From NCBI GenBank assembly GCA_001986395.2, contig MQVO02000009.1:620001-684000 (forward strand): a stretch of DNA of 64,000 bases, in the 5' to 3' direction. The translations under genes were made by a program, and so were the position numbers. The notes under the pieces were generated by a model that had not been told where the DNA came from, did no database searches, and saw nothing but the letters and a program-made list of their open reading frames with translations. This DNA is from Irpex lacteus. Taxonomy: Eukaryota; Basidiomycota; Agaricomycetes; Polyporales; Irpicaceae. Each line of letters opens with the position of its first letter. The stretch's first letter is position 1. Below are positions 24,864 through 37,099 of the stretch, piece by piece.

Positions 24864-25593
24864 GGTTGAGATGTGAGAGGGTTATGAGCGGGAATGCATG
24901 CGGGGATTGCGGGGATGGGGAGGACGACGAGCAGGACGGTGTGGAGGACGTTGAGGTCGTCGACGAAGGTGTGGTGGGAAAGCGGGGGGAACAGGCCGCT
25001 GACATAAGCATGTTAAGCGCTCATTTATTCCAGGCCCTTGATTCTTTCTCGTGGCCCCTCTGATGTCTTACATCGTCAGTTAATTAGTGAAAACTATGGC
25101 AAGTATGAACTAGGATAGTATCTATAGTTCCAGAAAGCGTCAACAACAAGTACGATCTCAGTAAGAATGCTCGGCGGTGCTCTACTCATACATTGCCTAT
25201 TCGAGTAGGACTGACAAAAATTGATGAGAAGTAGCGCCTGTCAACGAGGCACGCATCAACTTCTGGTCAATCTCTGTCTCTGAAGTCATTCGCTGTTCTC
25301 TTCGACGACGAACACGTCGGCTGCCAGCAGCATTTACTTAGGTGAACGCTGAAAATGCTTAGAAAGCAGAACTTTGAACCATTTGGAATTGCGGATACAG
25401 TAGCGGATGCCTTGAACGCGGAGAGTCATGCCAGTCAGCGTCGCGATTGCGTGATACCCTCATCATCGCCTGCTAACTCTGTATAAAATCTCAAATGCCT
25501 TCCAAATGCCCAGCTCAATTTGCGACCAGGGACTTTCTCGTGCATCCTCAGCACACGACCTCTACCTTCTAATCATCAACGAGTACGCAGAAA
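24864..25593. other. Divergent promoter region
   Basis: About 730 bases between the start of the minus-strand membrane protein gene and the start of the ATP sulfurylase gene, so both promoters lie here. Open frames at 24864-25063 are the upstream shadow of the membrane protein gene. No regulatory site can be named with confidence. Confidence 0.5.
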
Positions 25594-27764
<2,171 letters not shown>

Positions 27765-28914
27765 AATCTCCTAATTTGTGACGGAATTCCTTTGTGTCCT
27801 TCTCGGGTAGTCGCGAATCCTTCTGTCCTTCAGGGCTATTTTGCGTACTAGACATCTCCATTGTATATCAGCAATATGTATACCAGACTGTATGTATATC
27901 ATGCAACAGTAATTTAGAGCACCATCATATATCATCGCGATCGGTGTACCTGAGACAGACTTGGAGGTTTGACTGAAATCAGCTGTGTGAACGGGCGGCT
28001 TCCGTGACCGTTGGCACGTATACGTAACCCGGGTTGCACAGCAGCTCTCGTGCACACCGCGTCTCGTGTTCTAGCCGGACTCTGGCTCTTCAAACCACAC
28101 GCTCACCATCAGTCTCGACACTGACACACCTACGGGACTCGTAGAAGCTGAAACGGTATTCAGCGAAAACTTGCGATCGTGGCAACCTCAGCGGCGGTCG
28201 TCGCGATGGCCAGATGCCGGAATTGTATGGAAAGGAAGTGTCCCAGTGCTATCACTTGACTTTTGCGCTGCCCAGTTGTAGCACGCACTCCGAGCTTACC
28301 GACGCGGCCTCGAGGTTATTACCGAACACAAAGCAATGTAGAGGTAAGTGGATACCCTGCGGCTGCGAGGCGACTGCAAAGACAATGGAGGCTTTACTCG
28401 GCCTGTCCGTTCCGTTTGACTTGTCCTGAGAAGTCGCGGACCACTACAATAGACTTTGTCGTTGGCCATGGAAACGGCTCCTGCACACTGGCCAAACAAA
28501 TTTCCTCCGCGAATGGAAGATAGGCATTCAGAGATCCGAGACCCTTTATGATTTTTATAGATTCGACGCCGGCATGGGCCACATGTTTTGATGCAATGGC
28601 AATGGATACCGTATGATCTTTCTTGAGATCCGCTGAAACTAAGACAAAACAAGTAACAACCGGAGGTGCCCAAGCATTGTCTTCCGTTTGTCATATGGTT
28701 TCCACTTTTTAGCGAACGGTTCTCGAGGTATATAAACCTGACCAAGTACGTTTCCGTATGCCCATCTCCTCCTAGTCTCTTTCTCTCTCCTCTCGTACCA
28801 CGCCCGGTCGTGTGTCTGCACTCTCTTCCCACTTACATTCTTTGTTGCTGAGCAACCTTCCATTCTCTCCAAAGACTTCATCCTTATAACCTACCTCATC
28901 CTTATTCTATCACC
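27765..28914. other. Intergenic region
   Basis: About 1.15 kb without a supported gene. The antisense 178-codon frame at 28296-28832 has no family motif and overlaps the evident promoter and leader of the next gene. The last 150 bases are pyrimidine-rich (CTCTCTCCTCTCGTACC), a common leader signature of strongly expressed fungal genes. Confidence 0.5.
28729..28736 (+). promoter_or_regulatory. TATA box of the BAS2-like gene
   Basis: A perfect TATATAAA lies 186 nt upstream of the ATG at 28915. A CT-rich leader follows. Position and context fit a regulated, strongly expressed secreted-protein gene. Confidence 0.6.
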
Positions 28915-29557
28915 ATGAAGTTCTCGATCATCCTCGCTTTCTTCCTCGTCAACCGTAAGTTACTACTACCAATGACTCTTGGGTACCACAGAAGTCTAAC
29001 ATCGATTATTTCTAGTCGTCTCGGCCACCTACATCCCCCGTGCTGCTCCTGGCACCCAGTTCATCACCGGGCCATGCCAGTCTGACTCTGACTGTGCCTC
29101 CGACTGCTGTGGCTTCCACTCCGGCAAGTGCGCCGGCCCCGTCATTGCTCAAGAGCGCGACGGCGGCTGTGGCTTCGGAGATGCTACACCCAACAATCGA
29201 GCAGCACAAAAGATCCAAGGCCCTAACGCCGAAGCCGCTCCTGGCGTTCCCAAGTCCGGCAGCAACAACAGCAGCTCAGGCAGCGCCGCGAACAACGGAT
29301 CGTCAGGCTCATCATCATCTTCCTCCTCCACCACTACCACCACTGCGAAGGGCACGCAGTTCATCACGGGAACGTGCACGTCCGACGCGGACTGCGCCTC
29401 TGGATGCTGTGGATTCCATTCCGGCAAGTGCGCAGGTCCCGTCATCGCCCAGGAGCGTGACGGCGGCTGTGGCTTCGGTGACCCCTTCCCCAACAACAAG
29501 GCGGCACAGGCCATCCAGGGCCCGAACGCCGAGGCTGCCCCTGGCGTACGCAACTAA
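28915..29557 (+). CDS. Secreted Cys-rich protein, two tandem BAS2-like modules
   Basis: Two exons (28915-28954 and 29016-29557) give 193 residues. MKFSIILAFFLVNLVSA is a signal peptide. Two modules of 66 residues (about 26-91 and 126-191) each hold six cysteines in the pattern C-x5-C-x3-CC-x6-C-x12-C. Each contains the block GKCAGPVIAQERDGGCGFGD and a PNN(R/K)AAQ ending. This is the signature of the family that includes Magnaporthe biotrophy-associated secreted protein 2. A Ser/Thr/Asn-rich linker joins the modules. The family is widespread in saprotrophic as well as pathogenic fungi, so an effector role should not be assumed. Family members usually carry one module, so the duplication is the odd point. 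Confidence 0.88.
29051..29248 (+). repeat. Intragenic repeat unit 1 (BAS2-like module)
   Basis: A 198-nt unit that matches the equally long unit at 29351-29548 in the same frame. The two differ mainly at third codon positions and around the middle of the ATP/PFPNN segment. Confidence 0.8.
29351..29548 (+). repeat. Intragenic repeat unit 2 (BAS2-like module)
   Basis: Second copy of the 198-nt unit, separated from the first by about 100 nt that encode the low-complexity linker. Confidence 0.8.
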
Positions 29558-30453
29558 GGGCTCGACGTTTTAGTCAGTCTTCCTTGTTGCATCATACCCC
29601 GGCATCCGCGACGAGGAAACATCTGTTCGAGGTTACCTTGGTGTTGAAAAGGATCGATCATGTTTGAAGTTGGAAAGATGGATACCCCACATACGCTCAT
29701 TATTATCATTATTGTTATTACGCTCAGCAACATTGTATTTGTACTTAGCATTTGGGAGTGCAGGGAGTCGAAAGGCACCAATATGAGTTGATCTCATCTT
29801 ATCAGTTGGCTGATTGCCAGACGTCCGCAGTGTTGATCAAGTATCGTTGTCAACAATACTTACGCTTGTGATACGGTAATTAGGATGCAGATTCTAATGA
29901 CAAGGTTCCTCGTTCTTCATCAGGTCAGTTGAACAGTACTCAATCGCATCGTGAGACGCGAGCACACGATCGTGGAGGGCAGGGACTTACCGTCAGATCC
30001 CAATATCACTGAATGTTCTCCGCAAGCCAGTATCGTGTTGGCTCGAGGAACTTCTGGGTAAAGGTCCACAACGGGAAGCTTAAGCTAACTGGCTGTCAGA
30101 TGGCCGTCACTGGAGTCTGCCAGTGAGCTCGGACAGTCGCACAAAACCGGATAAATGCTAAACATATATGGCAAGTGCTGTAAAAACCTTGGATAACGGG
30201 GTATAGATCAAACTGGAGGAATACATCGTGTATAATGGGGCAGGGTCTGAGTCGCTGTAATAAATTTTGAATGCCGTACCTCCATGTCGTTTTGGTGTAA
30301 GAAGCGTACTATGCAACAGTAAAACTAACCTCTTCATGCGCACGTACCAGACAGCAATATGGTGAATATTATGAGGTTAGATAGTACGCCAGAAGATGCC
30401 ATATTCACGTTCAGTGCTGACATCTTTTGGTATACCAGATCCGAGAACCTCAC
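29558..30453. other. Convergent intergenic region, holds the unresolved 3' end of BTB gene 1
   Basis: Includes the 3' UTR of the BAS2-like gene. On the minus strand it probably holds a short terminal exon of BTB gene 1. A branch-point-like CTAAC lies on the minus strand near 30380. No other gene is supported. Confidence 0.45.
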
Positions 30454-31561
30454 CTCAAACTGGGACCATCTGGTGCATACCTCCTCGATATGTCGTTGCA
30501 CAGATGACTTGCAGTCGGCGCATGAGAGAGAGTTTACGAGCCCTTGCATAGGGACCTCTATTCCAACGCGAGTGATTGCTAGAGTACGAAAGCTGTAGCG
30601 ATGAATCTAGATAAACTCAAAAGCACTCACCGGGGGAGGCACTATAGAAGATTTGCTTGGCAACTAAATCGTACGTCCTGTTTAGAAGTTGACGATTCTC
30701 GACAGAACAACGCGGCGTATCATCATGAGGAGTGATACGAAGGTCCAACAAGGCTCTAAGTTGGTCCTTGCGTGTACCATGAAGGTGGTACAACCGCTGT
30801 ATGTAATGTGTACCGATTTTGTCAACTACAGGCTGCGGAATGGTGTGTAAAGGAGTAGTGAGTGTGTACGATGACGCGGCGACGGCCAACTCGTCCAACT
30901 TCTCCGATGCGGCCAGCGCAAACACATCTACTGGATGGAGTGGTGCAAGACCTAGGATGGTGCGGTAGAGCGGTGTGTCTCGTGAAATGTATCTTTGCAG
31001 TGGTGTCAACCCGTACTTTTTGAAGACGGGGATTGACGAGGAGATACATTCGAATGATGGCTTATACATGTCGCATGATTTACCGTAAAGACTGTGCAGA
31101 ACGACGTTGAGGACCTCTGCTGGTTCGTCGGCTATCAGTGAGAACGAGCCGTCCATGGTCGGGTCGTCACTACGAACCAAGAGGTCGGCAAAGTTGTTCT
31201 CAGAAGATGAAAGCAATCGATGGGAGTGAACCATGAAGAATACACCGTCGGAGGAGAGAATCATGGTATCTGGCAATGCCCCATCGAGATTGGCATTGCC
31301 ATGGAAGGTGGAAGATACTCGTATTTCATCGAGATTAGGAATTGGAATCGGTGGAGGTTCCGTGAGCGGAGTACCGATCTAGAGAGTATAAGATGAATAT
31401 TTGAACAGCGACACGTAGATGGTCGTGGATATCTCACTCACGGGCATTATAGGGCTCGGTTCACCTTTAGACTGAGCCTCTGGTTCAGCTTGAGCTGATT
31501 CGCCGAAGTCAGCAGGATATTGCTCGGCATTGAATAGATCCTTGTCGAAATCGTCGGCCAT
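30454..31561 (-). CDS. BTB/POZ-domain protein, paralogue 1 (3' end unresolved)
   Basis: Minus-strand exons 31561-31442, 31378-30631 and 30578-30454 encode at least 331 residues. The sum is in phase, so one more short phase-0 exon is expected. After an acidic N-terminus (MADDFDKDLFNAEQYPADF), the BTB core begins at LPDTMILSSDGVFFMVHSHRL. The LNVVLHSLYGKSCD and FKKYGL blocks follow. The third exon is exactly 125 nt, as in the three paralogues, and holds SCADCKSSVQRHIEEVCTRW. In Agaricomycetes such small BTB proteins form large lineage-specific families of unknown role. Protein-protein interaction or Cul3 adaptor function is inference. Confidence 0.78.
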
Positions 31562-34500
31562 GGTTGTGAGTGGGATAGAGGAGTAATGACGAGCCTGATG
31601 AGGGGGCGTGGGCGCGGTTGAGGGCAGACAGGCGTGTGTGAAAACGTGATCGGCCCATCTAGTCCATAGGGATATCTGAGGATATTCAAGTTCGGCGCAT
31701 GAGTGGGCCACCGCAGTTATGTCGTCGGTTCACAGCGCCGCCTCTCTTATCCGTTTATGGTCCGCGTAATACAGTAGGGACAACAATCTTCTGCCCAGCA
31801 GGCAGTGCAATGTTTGAAATCCCACCGGCCCTTCTTTGGGCCTGCGCGTTGGCGGACATAAAAGAGACAGACGCTCGGTTGAATGTCTACAACCATGACC
31901 ACTGGGGATTGTCTTGTTGGCTTCCACGGTTCCTGTGGCATACCACTGACATGGCCATAACAACACAAGATTGGCCGAATTAACAGTTGAAACAGCACTT
32001 CAGCATGAGTTGGACGGTTTTTTCGCCGTATTCATCTCGGACGACATGTCACTGAACCACATATTTTTAAGTGCCAATATCAACCACCAGATAGGTACGT
32101 ATGTGCTGTACTGGCTCACCTGTAGCTTTTCGCGGTACTACGAGAAACCTATCAAGTACCGGCTCGTGAGTTCCAGTTACACCGCCGTAGGCTGGGCCCG
32201 TAACTGATGTAAAACAAGCCGAAGGCCTCCAAGTGACCGCATCTCCGGTACAACTGACCGCTCGTCGTCTATCGCAGATATAGAATAGCGGGTTGTTCAT
32301 GAAGCTCACTGGGTATTACAAGCTCGAGTGCTTACAGCTGACATGTCGTGTAAGCCCAAACTGCTTCTTTCGACATAAAGAACTCACTCACTGAAGGCTC
32401 TGACCAAGTTCGAATGACTTCGAGGAGCTCGCTTACAGTATGTTTCAACAGCAAGAAGACATTTCCTGAAGAAACGGGTATGCTTCAGGCTTCAAACATT
32501 CACCAACGATGCAGTTCACGATACTCACCTAACATCATATCCACTGTTCAACAGTAGCTATTCGGACGGTCCACTCACTCCTAGTATATGGCCACAACTA
32601 TAGGAAGTCTTCTGTAATAGGTTCCGAGTTCATACGGTCACTCTCGTGCGCAGGCGGACACTCCTATGGCCATCCGACAATGAGGAAGGAGATCTGAGCC
32701 GAGGATATCGAAGAAAAGGTGAGCCAGTATACGGTCAGTAGCAGAGTGACTTTAGTAACCGGAAGTGTGGTCTCTAGGATGATTAGGAAGGAGGGCAAGG
32801 CGAAGACGGTGGAGCGAGGCGTGAAGTCAACGCGCGCTTATGGGAATACGAATTCGTCGGTCTGGCCGCTGCACTTCGTCCGTTTCTCTCTTCCACTACG
32901 GTGTTCAATCTCCAAAGATACTTATACAGTCGAGTATGGAGCACCCGTGCACCGATCGGAAACCTAAATTCTAATGAGGTCGTGCTCTAAGGAGGGCAAC
33001 TCCGGACGGTTCGCCAGATACAGTAAATGTGTGGGAAGCTGGATATTCATGAAATATGATAGCTACTTTTCTCTTGATTGTGCGGCTGTCTCTGTTCCAT
33101 CATGATCTAAGTATCGTTGAAGGCGAGGGTATATTATTATAATAATCGTGATAACTGGACCAACTACCGTTGTATCCGGTAGTATAGGCCACAAGAAGCT
33201 GCCGCTGTTGAAGAGTGTTCCCATATTACTCTGGTCACCAGTGTACAAGATATGCATTCAGGCCTTTGTAACTGCAGTTCTATCCTGATATGTCAGGGCT
33301 TCTAGAACGGGCGTCGGTCAGAGTGGCCAGAAACGACCAGCGCCTGTATTTCCTAAACCGCCAGCTATAGTAGTGGCTATAAGTTGGCTCCTTGACCGCT
33401 TCGACGACGCCAACACACCGGAAGAACAAGACGGGCAAGGGCGCACGATAAAAGGGACGGAAGACGTACCAGAATTCGCGCTATAATGTCGCGTAAGTCT
33501 TCAAGACTATAGTATGAGCCTTGTCGGCGGTGACTCCTCCGCACCCTCAAGACGCACGGGCACCTTTTCTTCCTGGAGACGAATCTGTATAAACTACGAT
33601 GCCCTACGAGACTTCTCACCGCAAGGACGACACCACGAAGAGTCTCATGGGATAGAGGGAATATATGGAATCAACATCCGCGTCGGAAGGGACGACAGGC
33701 GAAACAGGTGCGTCTCACACTTTCCGCCTCAGAAGGATTCGAACACGAACACGGGCATGGTCGGTCGGAGATGGCAAGAAGTAAGATGGAGGGAAAGGAG
33801 GAGGTCATAAGCTGTAGGACGGAGGGTTAGGAGGAGAAAGCGTAGAGCATACGTTGGGTATCCAGTCGGTGTTGTAAATGGCTACGGAACGTCTCGGGGG
33901 ACATGAGGCACCTACCACGTAAGTAGTGCACTGCACTCTACAAACCGTAGCAAGAGTGCAGTGCTGTCGGGATTTCGAAGACTTCACTTACAAAGGCGGC
34001 ACTGTTGGGAAGGGAATGCTGGGAAGGGATAGAGACCGCCTGCCTACGGAAGAACCTCAGGCGTATCAAAATTGAGGCCACTTTCCAAGCCTGACGAGCC
34101 GTGCTTTTCTTTTACTGTACATATGGAAGTTCGTTAGTGATGACTTACCGTGTGTGTTTGCAGGGAAGTGTAATCCTCGGTGCTTATGCCCATGCACGAG
34201 GTTGAGCGGCCGCCAATCAGAGTCCTCGTTTGAGGATGGCCTGTTCTGTAAGGGCCGGAAATGGTCAAAATGAATACGATCGCGAGTAAGGGAAGTAGTC
34301 CTAAACTATGGACCTTCCCTCGGAGTCTGTGTATCTTCGAGTTACTCGGCAGGAGCTGCGACGGCCGCAAAGCAGAGTATGGCCAGACTCTGTAAAGGCC
34401 ACGTTCAGTAAATAAAGCTACGGGCCCATGGTAACAGACGTACGAGCCGAATTTCCATGATCTTGTGAAGTTGTTGACTGACGCGCCTCGGATACAACAG

Positions 34501-35550
34501 TAACACAAGCTTTCTGCACTGTAAATGGCGGTAAGTATTGCGGGGAACCACTTCTCGTAGTGCGGGGATTTTATGGTATCTGCCAACGAATGAGCTCTCT
34601 GAACTGGGTGTCAGTTACGCACCTATGGCTGCGTTATTTCAGTGCAGGGGTATGTCTCTCTCTCAGTAAAGAAATAGTTACTCACGATATTCCTCATGTA
34701 TCCTCTTCCTGCCCTTCTCTTATTCCAGTAGGCCAACGTCCAGTCCTTGCAAGATATGTTGGAAAGCGGTGTACGACGAAGACCTCGAATGGTTGCTGAA
34801 GAGTATAGGCCGCTGCATTATCTTACCCTCTGAATCTCGGTCGAAGGCGACATACCATCAGCTTGGCCTCTGGCGATGTTTGGCGATCCCATCCCCCCTC
34901 GCTCACGGTTGCATCCCATATCCACAGCAACTTCGAAGATGAAGGCCACAAATCGTAATATTGCCATTCACACAGCAGGAGGTCGAGGACGTGGTACACC
35001 TGCAGGGCTTGTCGCTCGTGCAACTTTTGCCCAAGTCGGCTTGTCAGAGGGCTACATACTGCCGGCCCCACACAACACCATGACGAGGGGCCGTGGCGGG
35101 CGGCACCAATGGCGGGCCAGCGATGGCCCTTGTCGTCGTTGTCGTCTACCTCAACGCTGTTGCGGGGCGCAGATGGCGGGACGCATGCTGGCTGAGTTTG
35201 ACCGCCTCGACGCCGGCCACGCCATCGGGGAAAATAGCGAGGGCGGGCCTGCACTTCCCCAATCGAGTATATTTTATGTTAGGCGCCGTAGTTATATTCG
35301 CTGGTGTGTATCTCCACACGTTGTTTCCTGGCCACGAATATTAGCCCAAGTCACGGCACTCGCCACAATATCTTCCATGACGCTCTTCGTATATAAAGAC
35401 CGCCTTATGGTTTACTCTGCTTATTCCTATTCCTGCGTCTCATCCTCGTCTACGACCTCATCGTCTGCACCATCCCCCTCATAATCAGCGCACGACTCGG
35501 AGCAGTCTGCAGCCACTCTCGACGCTACTTTGACCCGACATTTCTTCACA
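31562..35550. other. Long gene-poor stretch
   Basis: Four kilobases without a supportable gene. The longest plus-strand frame (34876-35484, 202 codons) is Arg/Ser/Gly-rich, lies over an antisense frame and runs across the TATA box of the next gene, so I reject it. The parts around 32700-33850 are purine-rich. This may be decayed coding or mobile sequence, but I cannot identify a parent. Confidence 0.45.
35390..35398 (+). promoter_or_regulatory. TATA box of BTB gene 2
   Basis: TATATAAAG lies 161 nt upstream of the ATG at 35551 and is followed by a pyrimidine-rich leader. Confidence 0.55.
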
Positions 35551-36675
35551 ATGACCTCGAATCAGTCGCCGACGGTGCCCACGGGTCAGGAACAACGAGT
35601 GGTTCGTCCGGTACGCACATCGCTGGCCGATGACAGTGCCCAGCTCATATGCCGGGCCCCATATACAGGTCAGCAAGCTCGTCGACAACCCTCCATTCCC
35701 CACGGACGACAAACCCGCCCAAGTATCCGATGCTTTCAACGGCACACTCAACCCCACCCTTGGCGACACCCTACCCGACACCATCATCCGCTCCTCAGAC
35801 CGTGTTTACTTTGCCGTTCACGGTAGAAAGGTCTCCTACGCCTCCACCCGCGCTTTCGATGGTCTACTGCCGCTAGATGTAAATCGATCACCCGCTCAAC
35901 CCTCCCGTCTCATCCTCGAGGAGCGAGCAGACGTTGTGAACGTTCTCCTGCACACCGCGTACGGTCTCTCTGCCGATGCTTACGCCCCATCGTTCCAAGT
36001 TCTCTGCGATACTGTCGAAGCTCTCCGAAAATATGGGCTGATGCCCCTTCCGCGATATATCTACCCCGGTAAACCTCTATTCAACAGTATAGTCTCTGTA
36101 GCCCATCTTCACCCGCTGGAAGCGTACACCCTCGCAGCGGATGAGAACCTCGAGGGACTGGCGGTCGCTGTGTCCTCTAAGACATTGCATCTCACGGTTT
36201 ACGACATGCCTATGGCTATGGCAGAGCGAATGGGCACTCAATATCTCGGGCGACTGCATCGCTTACATAACGAGAGGATGGAGGAGATGAAGCGGTTTTT
36301 CAACACAAATCCGCCTTTGCATGCGGAAAGACCAAGTTGTTCGAAGAAGGCGCAGGAGGATATTCGAATGGATTTCATGTTGGCGTGTGGACGTTTGATC
36401 TGGAAAGCGCCAGGTAAGTAGTTGATATTGTATTTCCTCAATTAAATTATGGTCATCCTGATAGTAGTTGTCCATGCAGATCTGTCTCGAGAGGACATTG
36501 AGTCGCGGCTGGGTGCAGTGGTTGACGCTGCCAAATGTCGCGAATGCAAGAACATCTTGAAGAATGAATATGATCAGGTCATGAGATCCTGGTCGCAACT
36601 TCAGGTTCGTCCACATCCTACTCAGAGTTTTGCGGGCAGTATGTTGACAATCACCAAATATAGACATCTATCTAG
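35551..36675 (+). CDS. BTB/POZ-domain protein, paralogue 2
   Basis: Four exons (35551-35610, 35669-36413, 36480-36604, 36664-36675) give 313 residues. Exon 1 is short and phase 0. Exon 2 carries the BTB core (LPDTIIRSSDRVYFAVHGRKV, VNVLLHTAYGLSADAY, LRKYGLMPLPRYI). Exon 3 is 125 nt and ends in the shared tail motif KCRECKNILKNEYDQVMRSW. The last exon has only four codons (TSI plus stop), matching paralogue 3 (KTI plus stop). Function unknown; a protein-interaction role is inferred from the fold. It is the most diverged of the four in the middle region. Confidence 0.8.
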
Positions 36676-37099
36676 GCATCATACGCGCGTGTACCTTCTC
36701 TGGGTTCGGGTCTCACGTTTTCTTGGTTCTTCAATTTGCATGCCTTCCGTGTTTAGCTGCAGTGTACTAATGCTTACTCGTGGATTCTCGTGCAGTATCT
36801 CCATCTCGGCTGTTCGATCATATGTCCTCTCCGGTGTATTTTGCTTCTTGTTGGCTTGTTGTGCTCAATACGAATTCTACGTTGTCGGATGCACTCTCGG
36901 CCGGACACCTGGACGTTCAAACATGCATGACTTCTCCGTTTGGAAAGGTTCGTCACGCAGGGTGACCGAATGTGACCGACGTCGGGGGGATTGGAACTCC
37001 GCCGTGTCCTCTCTCTCTTCTCGACGTCGACATCCCCCCGCTCGTCGTGATCACCGACGCCGACACTGGTAATAGCTGCCGCCTCTTTAACCCCGCACA
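36676..37099. other. Intergenic region
   Basis: Between BTB gene 2 and the disordered protein gene, in the same orientation. It carries the promoter of the latter. No gene is seen. Confidence 0.5.

Noticed and set aside
33725..33750. Possible tRNA T-arm (GTTCGAATCC on the minus strand)
   Set aside because: The flanking bases do not form the five-pair T stem and no acceptor stem or D-arm is found.
34876..35484. 202-codon plus-strand frame before BTB gene 2
   Set aside because: Arg/Gly/Ser-rich composition without motif, overlapped by a 143-codon antisense frame, and it runs across the TATA box at 35390, so it is probably chance in GC-rich DNA.
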